DNA of 64,000 bases from Plasmopara viticola (lineage: Eukaryota; Oomycota; Peronosporomycetes; Peronosporales; Peronosporaceae): positions 496,001-560,000 of the forward strand of contig MBPM02000052.1 of the NCBI GenBank assembly GCA_001695595.3, written 5' to 3'. The notes below the pieces were generated by a model, which saw nothing but the letters and a program-made list of their open reading frames with translations, ran no database searches and was not told the DNA's origin. The number at the start of each line of letters is the position of its first letter. Position 1 is the first letter of the stretch. The position numbers and the translations under genes were made by a program. Below, in pieces: positions 22,891 to 35,080 of this stretch.

Positions 22891-24340
22891 GCAGTCTTAG
22901 TTCCCAAAATATAGTTTTGAGGCAAGTTCGTTGTAGGTAATAATAGTTAAAGAACACGTTACCCACTTCGCTAATACGTATCGTTCATGTTCTCGCAGCT
23001 TCTTTAAAGCTATTCGATTACAAATGCATTTTTACGTTTGGGAGGGACTTGTGATTGGTTCCACATTATTAAGCATCAGTGTGACATGGATTGTACAAAT
23101 ACGACCTTTCTCTTTGTCACTTTCGGTCAACCAGTCAAGCGCTCGTCGATTTTCCTCAGCAAATCGGTGAAAAATGTCGTTGAATGTCGCACTTTCTCGC
23201 TAATCCCAGCGTACGAATTTTTAAATACAACGACTTAAACGTTTTCTACAAAATGACGTAAGCAAAAATAGGTGGTACATAATTGTCTACTCGGCAGAAC
23301 AATTTTTCTGTACATCGTTAAAAGCCCCAACCCATTAACTTTTATCTCATTTCGCTTGGCTAAATTACGTCGCCTGTGGACATAGATTATGTTTCGATAT
23401 CAGGATGCGAAATCAATCGGCCAGCCGTCCAATGTCGAGGATGCGTAGAGTTTCCCTGGTTGTTGCATCTACACCTGACATCGATTAAGTGTGTGAATTA
23501 AAGTCGAAAGAGCTCTAAAATTCGACACGAATGCAAATTGTGCAACAACTAGGCAAGCACCTTAAGTGTACACGAATGTGTACCGCTTTGGATTGTATGT
23601 TCTGTGATTAGCCGCATGATAGTCCCTTACTGTAGTCTTGATGTCACGGAAGCATGAGCGTTGCAGTTGCACTTTATCTTCAGCCCCACTTTGATCTTCC
23701 ACGCTGGCTAGAGACAAGATAAAAATATGCTCTCACACCATGTGACAAAAATGAGGGGCACCAGCTGCACCCATTTTCTGAATACATTGAATGTATCTTT
23801 AAACATTCAAAATAAACATATGCTGGGTTTTGATGATTTTTTTTACCACAATGTTGTATGATATCATGCTGCACTTTCTTTCTTTCTTTCTTCGAACCAC
23901 TAAGCGATACCGAAAAACCTAGAGACTAATAAACCATCGCCCTGTCATCACTAACTGCATTGCTCAATGCACGAAACGGACATAGGCGAACGAATGTGTA
24001 CCGACATACATCGAGATTTGCTTTTGCGTCCTTGGCTTTTATTAACAATCTATCGAATTTGAGTACCACTACAAAATCGCATTGTCACCAATCATTTCGT
24101 AATTTACATCAGCTGTACCAAAGTCTATTGTGTCAAGAACGATAGAGTAATTTTCTTACATATTTCTTCGGTTGGAGTTTGTTCCTTATGAATATTCGTA
24201 TCAGATTTGAGATCTTTATGAGCCCTGTAGTTATTTATATGGGTGTATACGGGTACTAAATTTGGTTAAGTACTGGTTTTACTATTGTTCGTCTAATTTG
24301 AATAAATAGTTTATTTACTGCGGCGTGTTACCTAGTCTAT
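22891..24340. other. A-type flank, inverted relative to 43.6-44.5 kb
   Basis: No gene is supported. The sequence near 23125-23210 is the reverse complement of parts of the flanks at 44440, 51890 and 58730 (CAAGCGCTCGTCGATTTTCCTC). It matches 32850-34140 closely. It follows the relic at 22099 as the A-flank follows the minus-strand effectors, so it is their common 3' flank. Short TTTC repeats occur near 23877-23892. Confidence 0.5.
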
Positions 24341-24346
24341 TTCTTG

Positions 24347-24670
24347 TAATGTAATGTAATGTATTACGTTATCGCGTTGCCAAGTTATGCACGTGCTAGA
24401 CTCAGTCTGGCTAGTCCACGGCATAAAGTGGTGTCCGCATACGTCGGGTCTCGTTCGGCGGGCAGTGCAGCCAGCACCGAGGTCGTGAGGGTCTTCCATT
24501 TCTTTTTAGCTCTGACTTGGTAAGAGCCCAGGTGGCGCCCTTGTGCTGGAGACCGTCGCGTAGAGGGGTAGACTCGTTAGAGACCTGCAGATGCCCGAGA
24601 GCACCTGCCCGAAGCGCGCGAGCATTAAGCCCCCGCGCTTGGATGAAGGGCGTCACCCCAACTTTTTCCG
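24347..24670 (-). mobile_element. short LINE-derived element, copy 5 (deletion-associated)
   Basis: Minus-strand copy with tail TAATGTAATGTAATGTATTACG at the left and 5' end CCCAACTTTTTCCG at the right. No target-site duplication is visible. In the duplicate D2 the two flanks of this element lie about 2.9 kb apart (34.53 and 37.44 kb), so the element sits at a deletion joint in D1. Confidence 0.88.
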
Positions 24671-24965
24671 AGCACAGCTACCGGAAATTACTCACAATTC
24701 CCATTTGTGAGTTTTTTCTCTTCCTCTATGTAGGAGCACAGTTGGGTTTGCAGCTATACAGCACCATACGATCTCTAAAAATTAATAGCAATTTATCATC
24801 ACTGATTTGCTTGAAATTCATTTCATAGATTTAAATAATAATGACAGGAAATTTTATCTTCCTGTATCAGTATTATATTTTATCACAGCGCTCAACTTGA
24901 CTGGCTGTCGCGGGAGTTAAAATTCAGAAAACCCATTGCGTTCTATTTTCCCCAGTATAAACTCC

Positions 24966-26393
24966 ATGCTCGGCGTGTATTGCGTTTTGACTGCTTTTCT
25001 CGTCGCCAACAGCCAGATAGCTGCAGACTCTGGCCAAGAATTACAAGTGTACCATCATGACGTCATGACAGCCGGTAATGGTGTGAACTCGCTGCCAAAT
25101 CACTTTCTCCGAAATAGCCGTGACACTCACAACGACTTGGGGAATGAAGAGCGCTACGTCTCTTCTGTTTTAGCGAGCATGATCAATGAGGGTGTCGAAA
25201 AGTTGCCACGTGTTGCAGAGATTATAAAAAAGAATGCAGGGGTTGCAAAGGCTGGGAAGAGGAAGCCACGCGCTTCAAGGGCTGTAAAGAAGGTAATCGC
25301 TGCAGAGGTTCCAAGAAAGACGCCTCTACGACCAACAATTGTAGAAAAGATGCCACATGCTGCAGAGGCTATAGAGAAGATGGAAAACTCCAAAGCGTTT
25401 CAGGAATTAGAAGTGGCCGCAAAAGGCGCAGACGAAGCATTACAGAAACATTGGAATCCATCTGGGAAGGCCGTCGGCGTTGGCGATGCTTCTCGTGATA
25501 TATCCGGCAATGAAATCCTCAGTTTAAAAAAGTGGAAGGTGGACTTTAATGGCATGAGGTCGATGGATGTGTCACCCAAGCACGCGGACAAGATCGATCG
25601 TGTTCATGCAGCGTTTGCCAACCTCTGCGACGGGGATGTAGAACCAACACGCGCGGAAACGTCTTATTTCTGGAGCATGTTGAATTGGAGAGACGCGCCA
25701 AATAGTAAAAGAAATCACCGCGTAGATCTTGTACGTCAAGCGCAGCGGTATGTGCTTCTTGGCTTGCGGGAATTCAAAAAGGATACCTTGTTCTGGGAGG
25801 AGTGGCATGCATTGCCGAAATTTGTAAAATTCGCCGTGTTGGACTACTTGCTGAATTTGCATTATCAGAGATTGGTCCGGATGTACAACATTTTCCGCCG
25901 AAATCAGCCTAATAAAAAGGCTGCAATATTGAACCTGGACGTCAATCCTGCCGGCAACGCTGGCACCAGCAATGCTGTGGCTCTACATGAGCTCCTAAAT
26001 GTGCACAGTTCATATCCGTCAGGGCCATTGAATGCGGCATCGACGCCCAAGGGTCGTCGCTCTAAAAGATCAAGGCGTACCTACGAGGGCAACATCGCCA
26101 CAACTAGTCTTCCATCTAAGCAGTCGAGAATGCAAAGTCCAATGCCGGAATTACCGCTTCGGACAGCAACAACGACCTCAGGCGACCACTCTGTCTCTAC
26201 TAAGTGGTCGCCTGAGATCGTTGTTTCCAACAAACCCAGCTCTGGCGACTCGAAGGTGCAGAGTTTAGAGGCGTTGGCGCCCCCATCCACTGCATTGACG
26301 CCCAAAGACGTTGACACGGAACTCAGCCTCGGTGGCATCTATGACAAAAGCACTTTCAGAGCTCCATCTGTGCCAGAAAAGCCTTCATCGTAA
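24966..26393 (+). CDS. secreted RxLR-type effector (HFLR/EER), D1 copy
   Basis: 475 residues from the ATG at 24966. A longer frame from a TTG at 24936 is not a credible start. Signal peptide MLGVYCVLTAFLVANSQ, then HFLR at 46-49 where Arg is replaced by His, and EER at 61-63. A basic stretch lies at about 88-120 and the core at 161-318 (KHWNPSG, SYFWSMLNW, DYLLNLHYQRLVRMYN). A basic GRRSKRSRRTYEG motif could be a nuclear signal. The tail is short, without the FGGPSSAF repeats, and ends LSLGGIYDKSTF plus a VPEKPSS extension. It is nearly identical to 37715-39121. The upstream block GACTGGCTGTCGCGGGA is shared with that copy. Confidence 0.92.
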   Translation: MLGVYCVLTAFLVANSQIAADSGQELQVYHHDVMTAGNGVNSLPNHFLRNSRDTHNDLGNEERYVSSVLASMINEGVEKLPRVAEIIKKNAGVAKAGKRKPRASRAVKKVIAAEVPRKTPLRPTIVEKMPHAAEAIEKMENSKAFQELEVAAKGADEALQKHWNPSGKAVGVGDASRDISGNEILSLKKWKVDFNGMRSMDVSPKHADKIDRVHAAFANLCDGDVEPTRAETSYFWSMLNWRDAPNSKRNHRVDLVRQAQRYVLLGLREFKKDTLFWEEWHALPKFVKFAVLDYLLNLHYQRLVRMYNIFRRNQPNKKAAILNLDVNPAGNAGTSNAVALHELLNVHSSYPSGPLNAASTPKGRRSKRSRRTYEGNIATTSLPSKQSRMQSPMPELPLRTATTTSGDHSVSTKWSPEIVVSNKPSSGDSKVQSLEALAPPSTALTPKDVDTELSLGGIYDKSTFRAPSVPEKPSS

Positions 26394-27180
26394 GTGGCAT
26401 GACAAGATCATTTTTCGTGCGGTGGATTAGCTTCTAAATGATTTTTATAAAACCTGAACACATTCCTGCTTTGATTTAGTAACTTTGGGCAAGGTTTAAG
26501 TTTCGTATTTCTTGTTTGTAGTCGTTTATCTATCAAGACTGGCTTTTACATGTCTTTGTGTTGGGGCCAGACTAGACGTTGCGATTATCTACATGGCTGA
26601 ATTTTTAGGATCCACACGAATGGTGTTAAATATACGATCGTTCATTGCCAAAAGTGCCGAGATTTACGATCATATAGAGAAGATATAAAAAGCGCGCCGC
26701 ATGCTCTCTCCTTATCGGGGTAATAGACACAGCATAAAAGCCATCGCGTACATTCAACGAGGAATAGGCAAAAAAGGGGAGTATTTCCTACCAAAAATTC
26801 GCTACGGGGTAGCAACTTTTGAGCTCACTTGTAGTCATAACACTTATGAACTAGTTAAGTTGACGTTGTTAGGGTGCAATACTGCATAACTAACACACTC
26901 GTCCATCATTTTAAATTTTACTTGAGTATTTTTCAAGTAAAGAACGGCTCATCTGAGCCTAAATTTTTCAAAAAACATTGTTCATAAAAGGACTGCGTGC
27001 GTTACGAGCGTCTTTTTGTTGGACGTTCGTTTCAGGAACTGATAGCACACCGTAGCCTGCCATACCCACTCCGCAGACAAATTAAGGAGCGATTGTAATT
27101 AAAGCTCCTTCTTTTCTTTTTCTTTCGGCAAACTTTGAGGCTAGCTAGCGCTCACGCCAATTTTCCTGCCAAATAAAGCT
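26394..27180. other. effector 3' flank, type B
   Basis: No gene. It matches 39122-39890 closely and 49387-50100, 55276-55850 and 62409-63150 less closely. GTGGCATGA after the stop and GATCGTTCATT near 26636 are shared landmarks. Confidence 0.5.
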
Positions 27181-27184
27181 CTAG

Positions 27185-28000
27185 CTTCATAAATGTTTAT
27201 ATGGATCAACGGATGCTGATAGCCTCCATTATTGGAGTGTCTCTCCGGAAAAATCAAGGTACTAATAGGGTCTTTTTCTCTTAAAGCTGCAGGCAATGTA
27301 TTTATGGATTAGCGGATGCTGATAGCCTTGAATATCAAAGGTGACTCGATAGACTAAAGGCATTACTTTTTCGCTTCAGAGGTGCAGGTGGTAACAGTAA
27401 AAGAGGCCTTTCAAAACGTATTTGAGGAGTACATCCTCTAAAATGCTTTTTCAAAGGTGTCTAGCCGCGAATAGACTTTCTTCTTCGGATCACCGAAATA
27501 TTGCAGTTCCCTCGCGCAAGTTGTGGTTTTGTTCACAAACCTGATGACTTAGCACCAATCTCTAAAGACTAAAACGGCTTCGACGACAGCAAGTTCGGCC
27601 ATATAGATGCAATAGGCAAGCGCATGGCCTCTGACTAGCCTGAGTGGAGTCAAGGATGTAAACTGCTGGCTCACCCGAGTACTTTGGAGGGTCACTTATA
27701 GATGCCGCGACAGTGGGACGCCCCGTTTAAAAAACAGTGAGTCCTCGTGATGAGTGTGCGTTTGGTCCTAACCATTCCCTGACAGCTTGATAGGTTTTGG
27801 AGAACTCAGCATTAGTGGTCTGCTTGCTGAAATATAACACAGTCACGGAGGAAACTGATAATGGTCGGACATTGGATGAGGCTGAGGTGAAGTCATTAAA
27901 GGAGATTCTGTTTCTCGAAGCAAATTGAGAAGCGATATTAGATGAAGAGCTCTTACGACTTATTTTCTTGCTACAGCCTAAGTGGTGACTCTCAGCCATC
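27185..28000 (-). pseudogene. S-module relic, minus strand
   Basis: Copy of S related to 39890-40700, 55905-56580 and 63240-64000. In minus-strand frames it keeps CQAVREWLGPNAHSSRG-like sequence and a segment around GGTGATCCGAAGAAGAAAGTCTATTC that corresponds to GDPKGKVYPRL in better copies. Stops and shifts are common. Two internal near-repeats of TATGGATxAxCGGATGCTGATAG lie at about 27201 and 27303. Confidence 0.45.
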
Positions 28001-28610
28001 TACTACACCATCCTGAAAGCTATCATTCTTCTCTGTCCATTTGGCTTCTCACAAATCCTAGATTTCTTTTAGCCATTAGGGTCACTTAATTCCCAATGAT
28101 TATGGGACATCTGGGAATGTTTTCCGGTCGGAAACTTTTTAATCGCCTATTTTTATGGACCGTACTAATGCATATGTATTTTAGGAACATCTCGATTATT
28201 TTACCTAAAGGCTGTTACCGCCAATTTTGCCGGTAACAGCCTTTAAACAAAATAATGAGTGTTCATTTGTACGATACCTCACAATCGCATATATAAATAC
28301 GTATGGAAGAGATCGCAGTTGCAGGACTGGTTTGATTAAAGTGCCAATAATTACAATAATCAGTAACGATTTTTCTGGCTTACCGATAAATCCTTTTTAT
28401 GTTGACCATGTCGATCGATGCTAACTTCATGCTAATTATAAATAATGCGGCTTTACGTTACGAATCAGTTGCTTTAAGGCAAATAGGCCTAAATCTCGGT
28501 CAAACAATTGGCTATGTTGCTATTTCATTACGGAATAGTTGTTTCACGAGATATGGCCTGCAGCTTCTTTTGAAAGCACCACGTGCACCCTACTATTCAC
28601 AATCTTCGTA
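28001..28610. other. spacer between S and Q relics with a hairpin
   Basis: No gene. An inverted repeat, AAAGGCTGTTACCG at about 28207 and CGGTAACAGCCTTT at about 28233, can form a 14-bp stem with a loop of about ten bases. The duplicate at 40919-40957 retains a shorter form. Confidence 0.55.
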
Positions 28611-28614
28611 GCCA

Positions 28615-29334
28615 TTTATACCTTTAAGCTTGATCAGCATGAACCTCACATTCGACTCTTCCGTCCGGGCACTGGAGTCCGTAGCTACTGAATTCTGGAT
28701 CATAATTTTTTTCTAGGACTCGAATACTTGACTGCTAGAAGTGATGCAACTTTAGCCGTCTTTATTGGATCGTAGAAGCCAGCGAGTCAACTGAGCAGTC
28801 CCAAATTGCTCGATTGGCAGGTGGTTTATCTATTAATGAATCGTCGCAATATCGACAATCAACCCGCGTGGACGGAACAGCAAAACAAGATGTACCAGGA
28901 ACGGTTGCTCCTTGCACAAAGGTGCTTGTAAAATGATATACAATCTTCCTGTAAAATAACGTTTATTAATCTATATATCAAGAAAATCGACATGAGCAGT
29001 ACAACAAAAATTTGACAAATCCACCTGATACAAGACCACCCTATCTTGTCTAATGCCAGCTCAATAGTCTATGCACGGAGCTATATTCGATTCGATACCC
29101 GTCAAAATATCTCAGTACGCAAAGTGGCATAAGTTCTGATTGGCAGAACCAGTATTTATCACAGTAGTTCAGCTTTATGTATCGTTCAATTGCACGAACC
29201 ACAATGCTTTGTTTCCTCTGGCTATCCATACCATAGGAATGTCGGGGCTGCAGCTTCAATATGACCAACATCCCGCTCCTGGAGCTATATTTCACTGTGA
29301 AGACGCTTGCAGCGCATTCAGTCGCTTTGAGCAC
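28615..29334 (-). pseudogene. Q-module relic, minus strand
   Basis: A minus-strand frame at 29334-29050 (95 codons) reads SYGMDSQRKQSIVVRAIERYIKLNYCDKYW-type sequence in pieces also kept at 42076-41771. Later parts match LCKEQPYL and TDSGARTEES-type segments of other copies but are broken by stops. I do not recognise the family. Confidence 0.45.
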
Positions 29335-30130
29335 CTATCGGAGGAATGCTTCCAGCTTAAATCGCAGCTAAGAAAGCTTATTTGGCACATTTTAAAGCAT
29401 TAAGACTTAGTACGGTTTTTAGAATTCAAGCATTTGTAGTAAAATCTTTGTTAGCATACTCAGTGAGCAGAAAACGACATCTTTATGGAGAAGTATAATA
29501 GCTAAGCAAAAGCCCGATCTAAAACGAGCGAAGGCCGACTAAACATATTATTAACTCAAATCTTGCTGGTTGGGCCTCGTCTCGATAAATTGTGTCTATC
29601 TTTTTCGCCGATCAAGCCTCAAACGTACGCGAGGCTGTGCCTGTCGATTCATCAAGAAAAGAGCTAACGGCGCCGCCTTTATACTTTTTCTAGATGATAA
29701 ATACTTCTTGCGTTTTCGTCTGCAATTATAAATCTGAGAAAAATAGTTCCATCTACTATACTATAAGGGTGGATACCTATTGAGACAGAGTGCAGCAAGC
29801 GAAACAGTCAGACGTTACCTAAATGATAATCGTTGCGGATGGAACCATTGCTAAACGACAAAAATTAGACTGGGTAACACATCGCACTAAATTACACTAT
29901 CTTTTCAAATTTAAAGCACGTTAATAACACCAGTTTGGAACTTGAGTCTAATACCGGTACTTTCCCACGTTAAGCATAAACTAATAAATAATCAGGCCAA
30001 CCTAACCTTCGATTTTTAATTAGATTGAAAAATATATTCCTTAGGAAATTATATAAATAAATATACCCAATTAAACAGAAATACGCCTTTTCGTGATTTA
30101 CACAGCAAACTACGGTAAAGCTGATGTAGC
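29335..30130. other. gene-poor end of duplication D1
   Basis: No gene. Near-identical to 42080-42821. The block near 30080 (ATACGCCTTTTCGTG and GGTAAAGCTGATGTA) is the unoccupied form of the two LINE-element insertion sites at 42822 and 43195. The joint with D2 is near 30125-30135. Confidence 0.5.
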
Positions 30131-30134
30131 GCAA

Positions 30135-30440
30135 AATACCAAAGTGATTAGTAGATCGCTAAGTCAAAATTACGCCCACGCGAGTAGACTGACTAACTCG
30201 CAAGAATTTTGAATTAGACAGATTTACTTCTTTGCATTTGTTGAAAGAGTACCTAGTAGTGCACGACAGACTTTCTTACATCTATGAGTCTGAGAAGACG
30301 GCCGAATTTGCAGACCTTTATACCTAGTACTCGCGCTCCATATAAAAAATATTCGAAGGTGTAGGAACTACTGGCCTTTGTGGCTCGAATGATAGAGTTT
30401 ATGCGAGGCGAAAGCTGATTAAGCTTAATATATTTCTTTT
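30135..30440 (+). pseudogene. Q-module relic, 3' part
   Basis: Matches 18240-18545 closely (TTACGCCCACGCGAGTAGACTGACTAACTCGC near 30173). Only the end of Q is present because the duplication joint cuts it. Confidence 0.45.
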
Positions 30441-30649
30441 AAGGTAGAGATGGCCACTAAGGAGGTTCTGGTCGTAAAAAGTAATGATCAGGTGCGTGGC
30501 CGTTCGCATGTAAGGTCGAAGGCTTTGACCCGCAAAACAACTCCACCGTACATAACTCACAAATCACCATATTATTCGACCTAACTTAATTTTAAATGAC
30601 TTTATGTTTAGTTAAGCCGTTATTCATAACTAGCATGAAACTAGCAATC

Positions 30650-31915
30650 TATCGACATGATGAGCATAAAAATGAAATAATAGTTAACCAAAATAATCGT
30701 TGGTATATACTTAACAGGTACAATCATCTCATCAATCTTGCAACTGCAGTCTCCTACATACGTGCATATTTAATGTCATAAGTTGTGAATGTCGTACACA
30801 TGAATGTACAACAAGCAATTCACCACTACTAATCCTCCTTAAGCTATCAAGCGCTCAGAAGATGGCTTGCGACTACCACACACTTACCATCAGGACTTAA
30901 TATCTTCTCAATGAGGCGTCCCCCTCTACTGGTTGACCGCGGCTTATTCTTAAGGAACCCGAAAAAGTCGATATTTTGCGTTGTCGGCTCCCTCGTGGAT
31001 AGTGAGCATTAATCATTGCAGCCAAAGCGGCGAATGTTGCTCTGGTCGATACGACTTTAGATTATCGGGGCTTCGAATCTACAAAAAAACACTAAAGGTG
31101 CGGAAGAAGTCCCACAATACAGCACTTCGTCGGAGCATCTATACACATCGAAACCTCTTCCAAATGCGCTTTTGAAGCCTCCTATATGGTAATGCCTACA
31201 CCTTTGGTACGGTAAGTGCGTGGAGGTCTTACCCTTAAGTCATTGACGTATTGAGTCACCTTGACTTGACCAGGAAGTGGCACTCCGACAAAGGCTATTA
31301 GTTTTGTTTAATTTAAAAATGTATTCAAAGCGCTACGCCTTCCTTCTTTGCAGGCAAGGAAGCGTAAGCACTGGCGAAAGTTTACATTTCGCGAAAAGAA
31401 ACGCTGATTTCAATTGTTTCCTCTTGTGCTTCCATTCTTGGTATGACTTGTACATTACCAGAAGCCGACAAGATTTTCGCTTACTTACTTGGTTTACAAA
31501 AAATTAACGGTTACGACTGTGCATTTGTTTGGAATGCACCAGCTTTCTAGTGCCTCTACCAAGCTTTCCCCCGGCTTGGTGCGGCAATATTGAGAAACAG
31601 TTTTAAGATTTTGCTGTTGTTTGCTCAAAGCTTTTAGCGACGAACGGTGACTCGAACATAAGCGATTAGCAACATGCCCCCGTAATGCCGGTTGTCATTT
31701 CTCCCTTAACACAGCAATTTTTGTATGCATCCGTATAGACCGATCCCAGGTCTCTACAGAAAAACGAATTGAACACTTCATTGGGACATACGAAGCCCTC
31801 GTCTCAACCAGACGCAGTATACGTCATGCCTTGGTGTGCCATACTACCTTGCTTCAAAAGTGTTGATTAAAAAAAAGTGGCATAAATGATCTTCAAACCT
31901 GGGTACAATCAGCTT
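30650..31915 (+). pseudogene. S-module relic
   Basis: Close copy of 20960-22080 with the same disruptions. Landmarks are GACTACCACACACTTACCATCAGGACTTA near 30871 and GCAGCCAAAGCGGCGAATGTTGC near 31018. It runs into the effector relic at 31925. Confidence 0.45.
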
Positions 31916-31924
31916 AGATACGTC

Positions 31925-32745
31925 TTTACTGCTCTTTCTGTCGTGACCAGCAGCCAGGTAGCTGCAGAACCTATTTATTCGCTCTGAACCTTCGATCTTG
32001 AGCCGGTAATGTGGACGTGAAGTCTCTGCCTAATCGATTTCGCCGAGGTAGCCGTGACGATCACAGCGATTTGGCGAATGAAGAGCGCTACGTCTCATCC
32101 GCATTGGCGAGCATTACAATATAACGGTGCCGCATAGTTATCGTTTGTTGCAAAGATTATTTAAACAAAGTCACGCGCTGCAAAGGCTATGAAGAAGAAC
32201 TTACCGGCTGCAAAGGCTCGAACAAAGATGCCACCACGACTGAAGTTTACAAAAGAGATGCTACTTGCTACAGAGACTTTGAACGAGGTGGAAAGCGCCG
32301 AAAAGAATAATGTTTTAAAGTGGCTGCACAAGGCGCAGACGAAGCAATGAAGAAACATTGGAAAACATCTGGTGAGACCGTTTTGATTGGCGATGCTCCT
32401 CGTGATATAGCCGGCAATAAGGTCCTCAGTTTTCCAGTGTAAAAAAATGACTTAGGCGGCATGAAGTCGATGGTTGCATCAGTCGTCCACACAAACAATG
32501 CCAAGCGGGTTCATGCAGCGTTTGCCAACCTCTGCGACAAAAATGTAGAGCCAACTCTCGCAGAGACGTCTTATCTTTGTAGCATGTTATATTGGATATT
32601 TGCGTCAAAAGCTAAACATGTCCACATGCAACATCTTGAATACCAAGCGCAGCGGTGTGTGCTCGTAGCTTGCGGGAAAGAAAAGGGATCGAAAAGTGTG
32701 GATTCAGTCGGAAATTGTGTAAATGAGTTTGGAGCCGACTTAGTT
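31925..32745 (+). pseudogene. RxLR effector relic, start lost (D2)
   Basis: Duplicate of 22099-22890 with the same missing start and the same broken SMINEG segment. A surviving frame at 32461-32769 covers core residues KSMV, RVHAAFANLCDKNVEPT and AETSYL before shifting. The start here is an internal Met, so this is not a gene. Confidence 0.8.
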
Positions 32746-34136
32746 CCCAAAAATAAAGTTTTTGGGTGAGTTCGTTGTAGGTTATAATAATTAACGAACA
32801 CGTTACCCACTTCGCTAACACGTATCGTTCATGTTCTTGCAGCTTGTTTGAAGCTTTCCAATTACAAAAGTGTGTTTACAATCGGAAGGGACTTGTTAAT
32901 TAATCCACATTATTAAGCATCAATGTGACACGGACTGTACAAACGCGACCTTTCTCTTTGTCACTTTCGGTCAGCCAGTCAAGCGCTCGTCGATATTCCT
33001 CAGCAATTTGTTTTAAATGTTGTTGAATGTCGCACTTTCTCGCTCATCCCATCGTACGAATTATTAAATACAACGACGTAAACGTTTTTCTATTAAGTGA
33101 CGTAAGCAAAAATACGTGGTACATAATTGTCTACTCGGCAGAACGGAATTTCTGTATATCGTTAAAACCCCTACACATTTACTTTTATCTCATTTCGCTT
33201 GGCTATATTACTTCATCTGTGGACATAGATTATGTTTCGATAACAGGATGCGAAATCAATCGGCCAGCCGTCCAATGTCGATGACGCGTCGAACAGAGTT
33301 TCTCTGGTTGATGCATCTACACCTGATATCGATAAAGTGTGTGAATTTAATTCGGAAGATTTGAAAGGTCGACACGAATGCAAATTGTGCAACAAATAGG
33401 CAAGCATCTTAAGTGTACACGAATTTGTACCGCTTTGGATTGTATGTTCTGTGAATAACCGCATGATAGTATCTTAATGCAGTCTTGATGTCACGGAAGC
33501 ATGAGTACGAACGTTGCAGTTGCATTTTATCTTTAGCCCCATTGTGATCGTCCACGCTGGCTAGAGACAAGATAAAAATATGCTCTTACACCATGAAACA
33601 AAATTGAGGGAATCAGCTGCATCCAGATTCCGAATATATTGAAGGTATCTTTAGAAAAAGTAATGTATCCAAATCTGGGTTTTGAAGATTTTTGTTCACA
33701 ATGTTGTATGATATCATGCTGCACTTTCTTCCTTTCTTCGAAGCACTAAGCGATACCGAGACATATTAGAGACTAATAAACCATCGCCTTGTCATCACTA
33801 ATTGCATTGCTCAATAGGGTATGGAAGCACGAAACGGACATAGGCGGACGAATGTGTACCGACATACATCGAGAGTTGCCTTGGCTTTTATTAGCAATCT
33901 ATCGACTTTGAATATCACTTCAAAACCGCATTGTCACCAATCATTTTGTAATTTACATCAGCTATACCAAAGTCTAGTGTTTAAAGAACGATAGGGTAAT
34001 TTTCTTACTTTTTTTTTCGATTGGAGTTTGTTTCTTTATATATCTATCCGTATTAAAATTTGATATTTTTATGAGCCCTGTAGTTATTAGTTTATGCAAA
34101 TATGGGCATATACGAGTACTAGAATTAATCAAGTAC
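32746..34136. other. A-type flank, inverted copy
   Basis: No gene. Close to 22891-24290; the sequence near 32975-33060 is reverse-complementary to the flanks near 44450, 51890 and 58730. It ends at the target site of the element at 34149. Confidence 0.5.
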
Positions 34137-34482
34137 TGGTCTTACTATGTCTCGGAAAAGGTTGGGGTGACGCCCTCCTTCCAAGCGCGGGGGCTAAATG
34201 CTCGCGCGCTTCGGGCAGGTGCTCTCGGGCATCCGCAGGTCTCTAACGAGTCTATCCTTCGACGCGACAGTCTCCAGCACTAGGCCACCTGGGCTCTTAC
34301 CAAGTCAGAGCTAATAAAAAATGGAAGACCCTCACGACCTCGGTGCTGGATGCACTGCCCGCTGAACGAGACCCGACGTATGCGAACACCACTCTATACC
34401 GTGGACTAGCCAGACTGAACCTAGCACGTGCATAACTTGGCAACGCGATAACGTAATACATTACATTACATGGTCTTACTAT
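34137..34482 (+). mobile_element. short LINE-derived element, copy 6
   Basis: Element 34149-34470 between TGGTCTTACTAT at 34137-34148 and 34471-34482. D1 has the empty site near 24275 (CTGGTTTTACTATTGTTCG). The insertion therefore came after the D1/D2 duplication, or was lost precisely from D1, which is less likely. Confidence 0.92.
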
Positions 34483-35080
34483 TGTTCTTTTAATTAGAAA
34501 AATTTAGTGTTATCTACTGCGGCGTGATATTTTTTGTTCTTTAATATTAGTACCATCTAGAATGACCGATTTCTATCTTACTAAACATTATTTACACTAC
34601 GCTTTGCACTTTGTCTCAATACCTATATACCCTTATAGTATATTTTATGCATTTAGCAATTTTAAAGTATTGATCGCAAAAAACGAGGAAAGTATACCCC
34701 ACCTAGAAAAAGGACTTTTGGCGGAACCGTAACCTCATTTTTCATTGTACTGACAGGCACAGTGTCGCGTACATTCGATGCGTAATTAGCAAAAAACGTC
34801 GACACTCTTTACCAACACGAGGTCTTCCTAATAAGATCTGAGCTCAGTAGTAGTCAAAGCACGTTGAGTCGGCCTTTACTCGGTTTTTCTCGAATTCTAC
34901 TCAGCTATTATACTCTTCCATACAATTTAAGCACAAAAAGTATGCTAACAAAAGTTTCGTACAAATGCGTGAGCTTTAAAATTATACTAAGTCTGAAATT
35001 TTAAATCATGCCAGAACGTTCTAAGCTGCTATTTGAGTCTTCGCATTATGTAAACATGCGTTTAAAGTGACTGCGAGCAT
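34483..35080. other. gene-poor stretch
   Basis: No gene seen. It contains a GTCGCGTACATTCGATGCGTAATTAGCAAAAA block near 34763, like those in type-B flanks. Confidence 0.4.

Larger units (their letters stand above)
18235..30130. repeat. segmental duplication, copy D1
   Basis: This block and 30130-43200 share the same order: Q end, S, effector relic, A-flank, plus-strand effector, S relic (inverted), Q relic (inverted). D1 carries the DNA transposon that D2 lacks at 30642. It lacks about 2.9 kb present in D2 (34.5-37.4 kb), where D1 has a LINE-derived element instead. The effectors at 24966 and 37715 are near-identical members of this pair. Confidence 0.85.
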
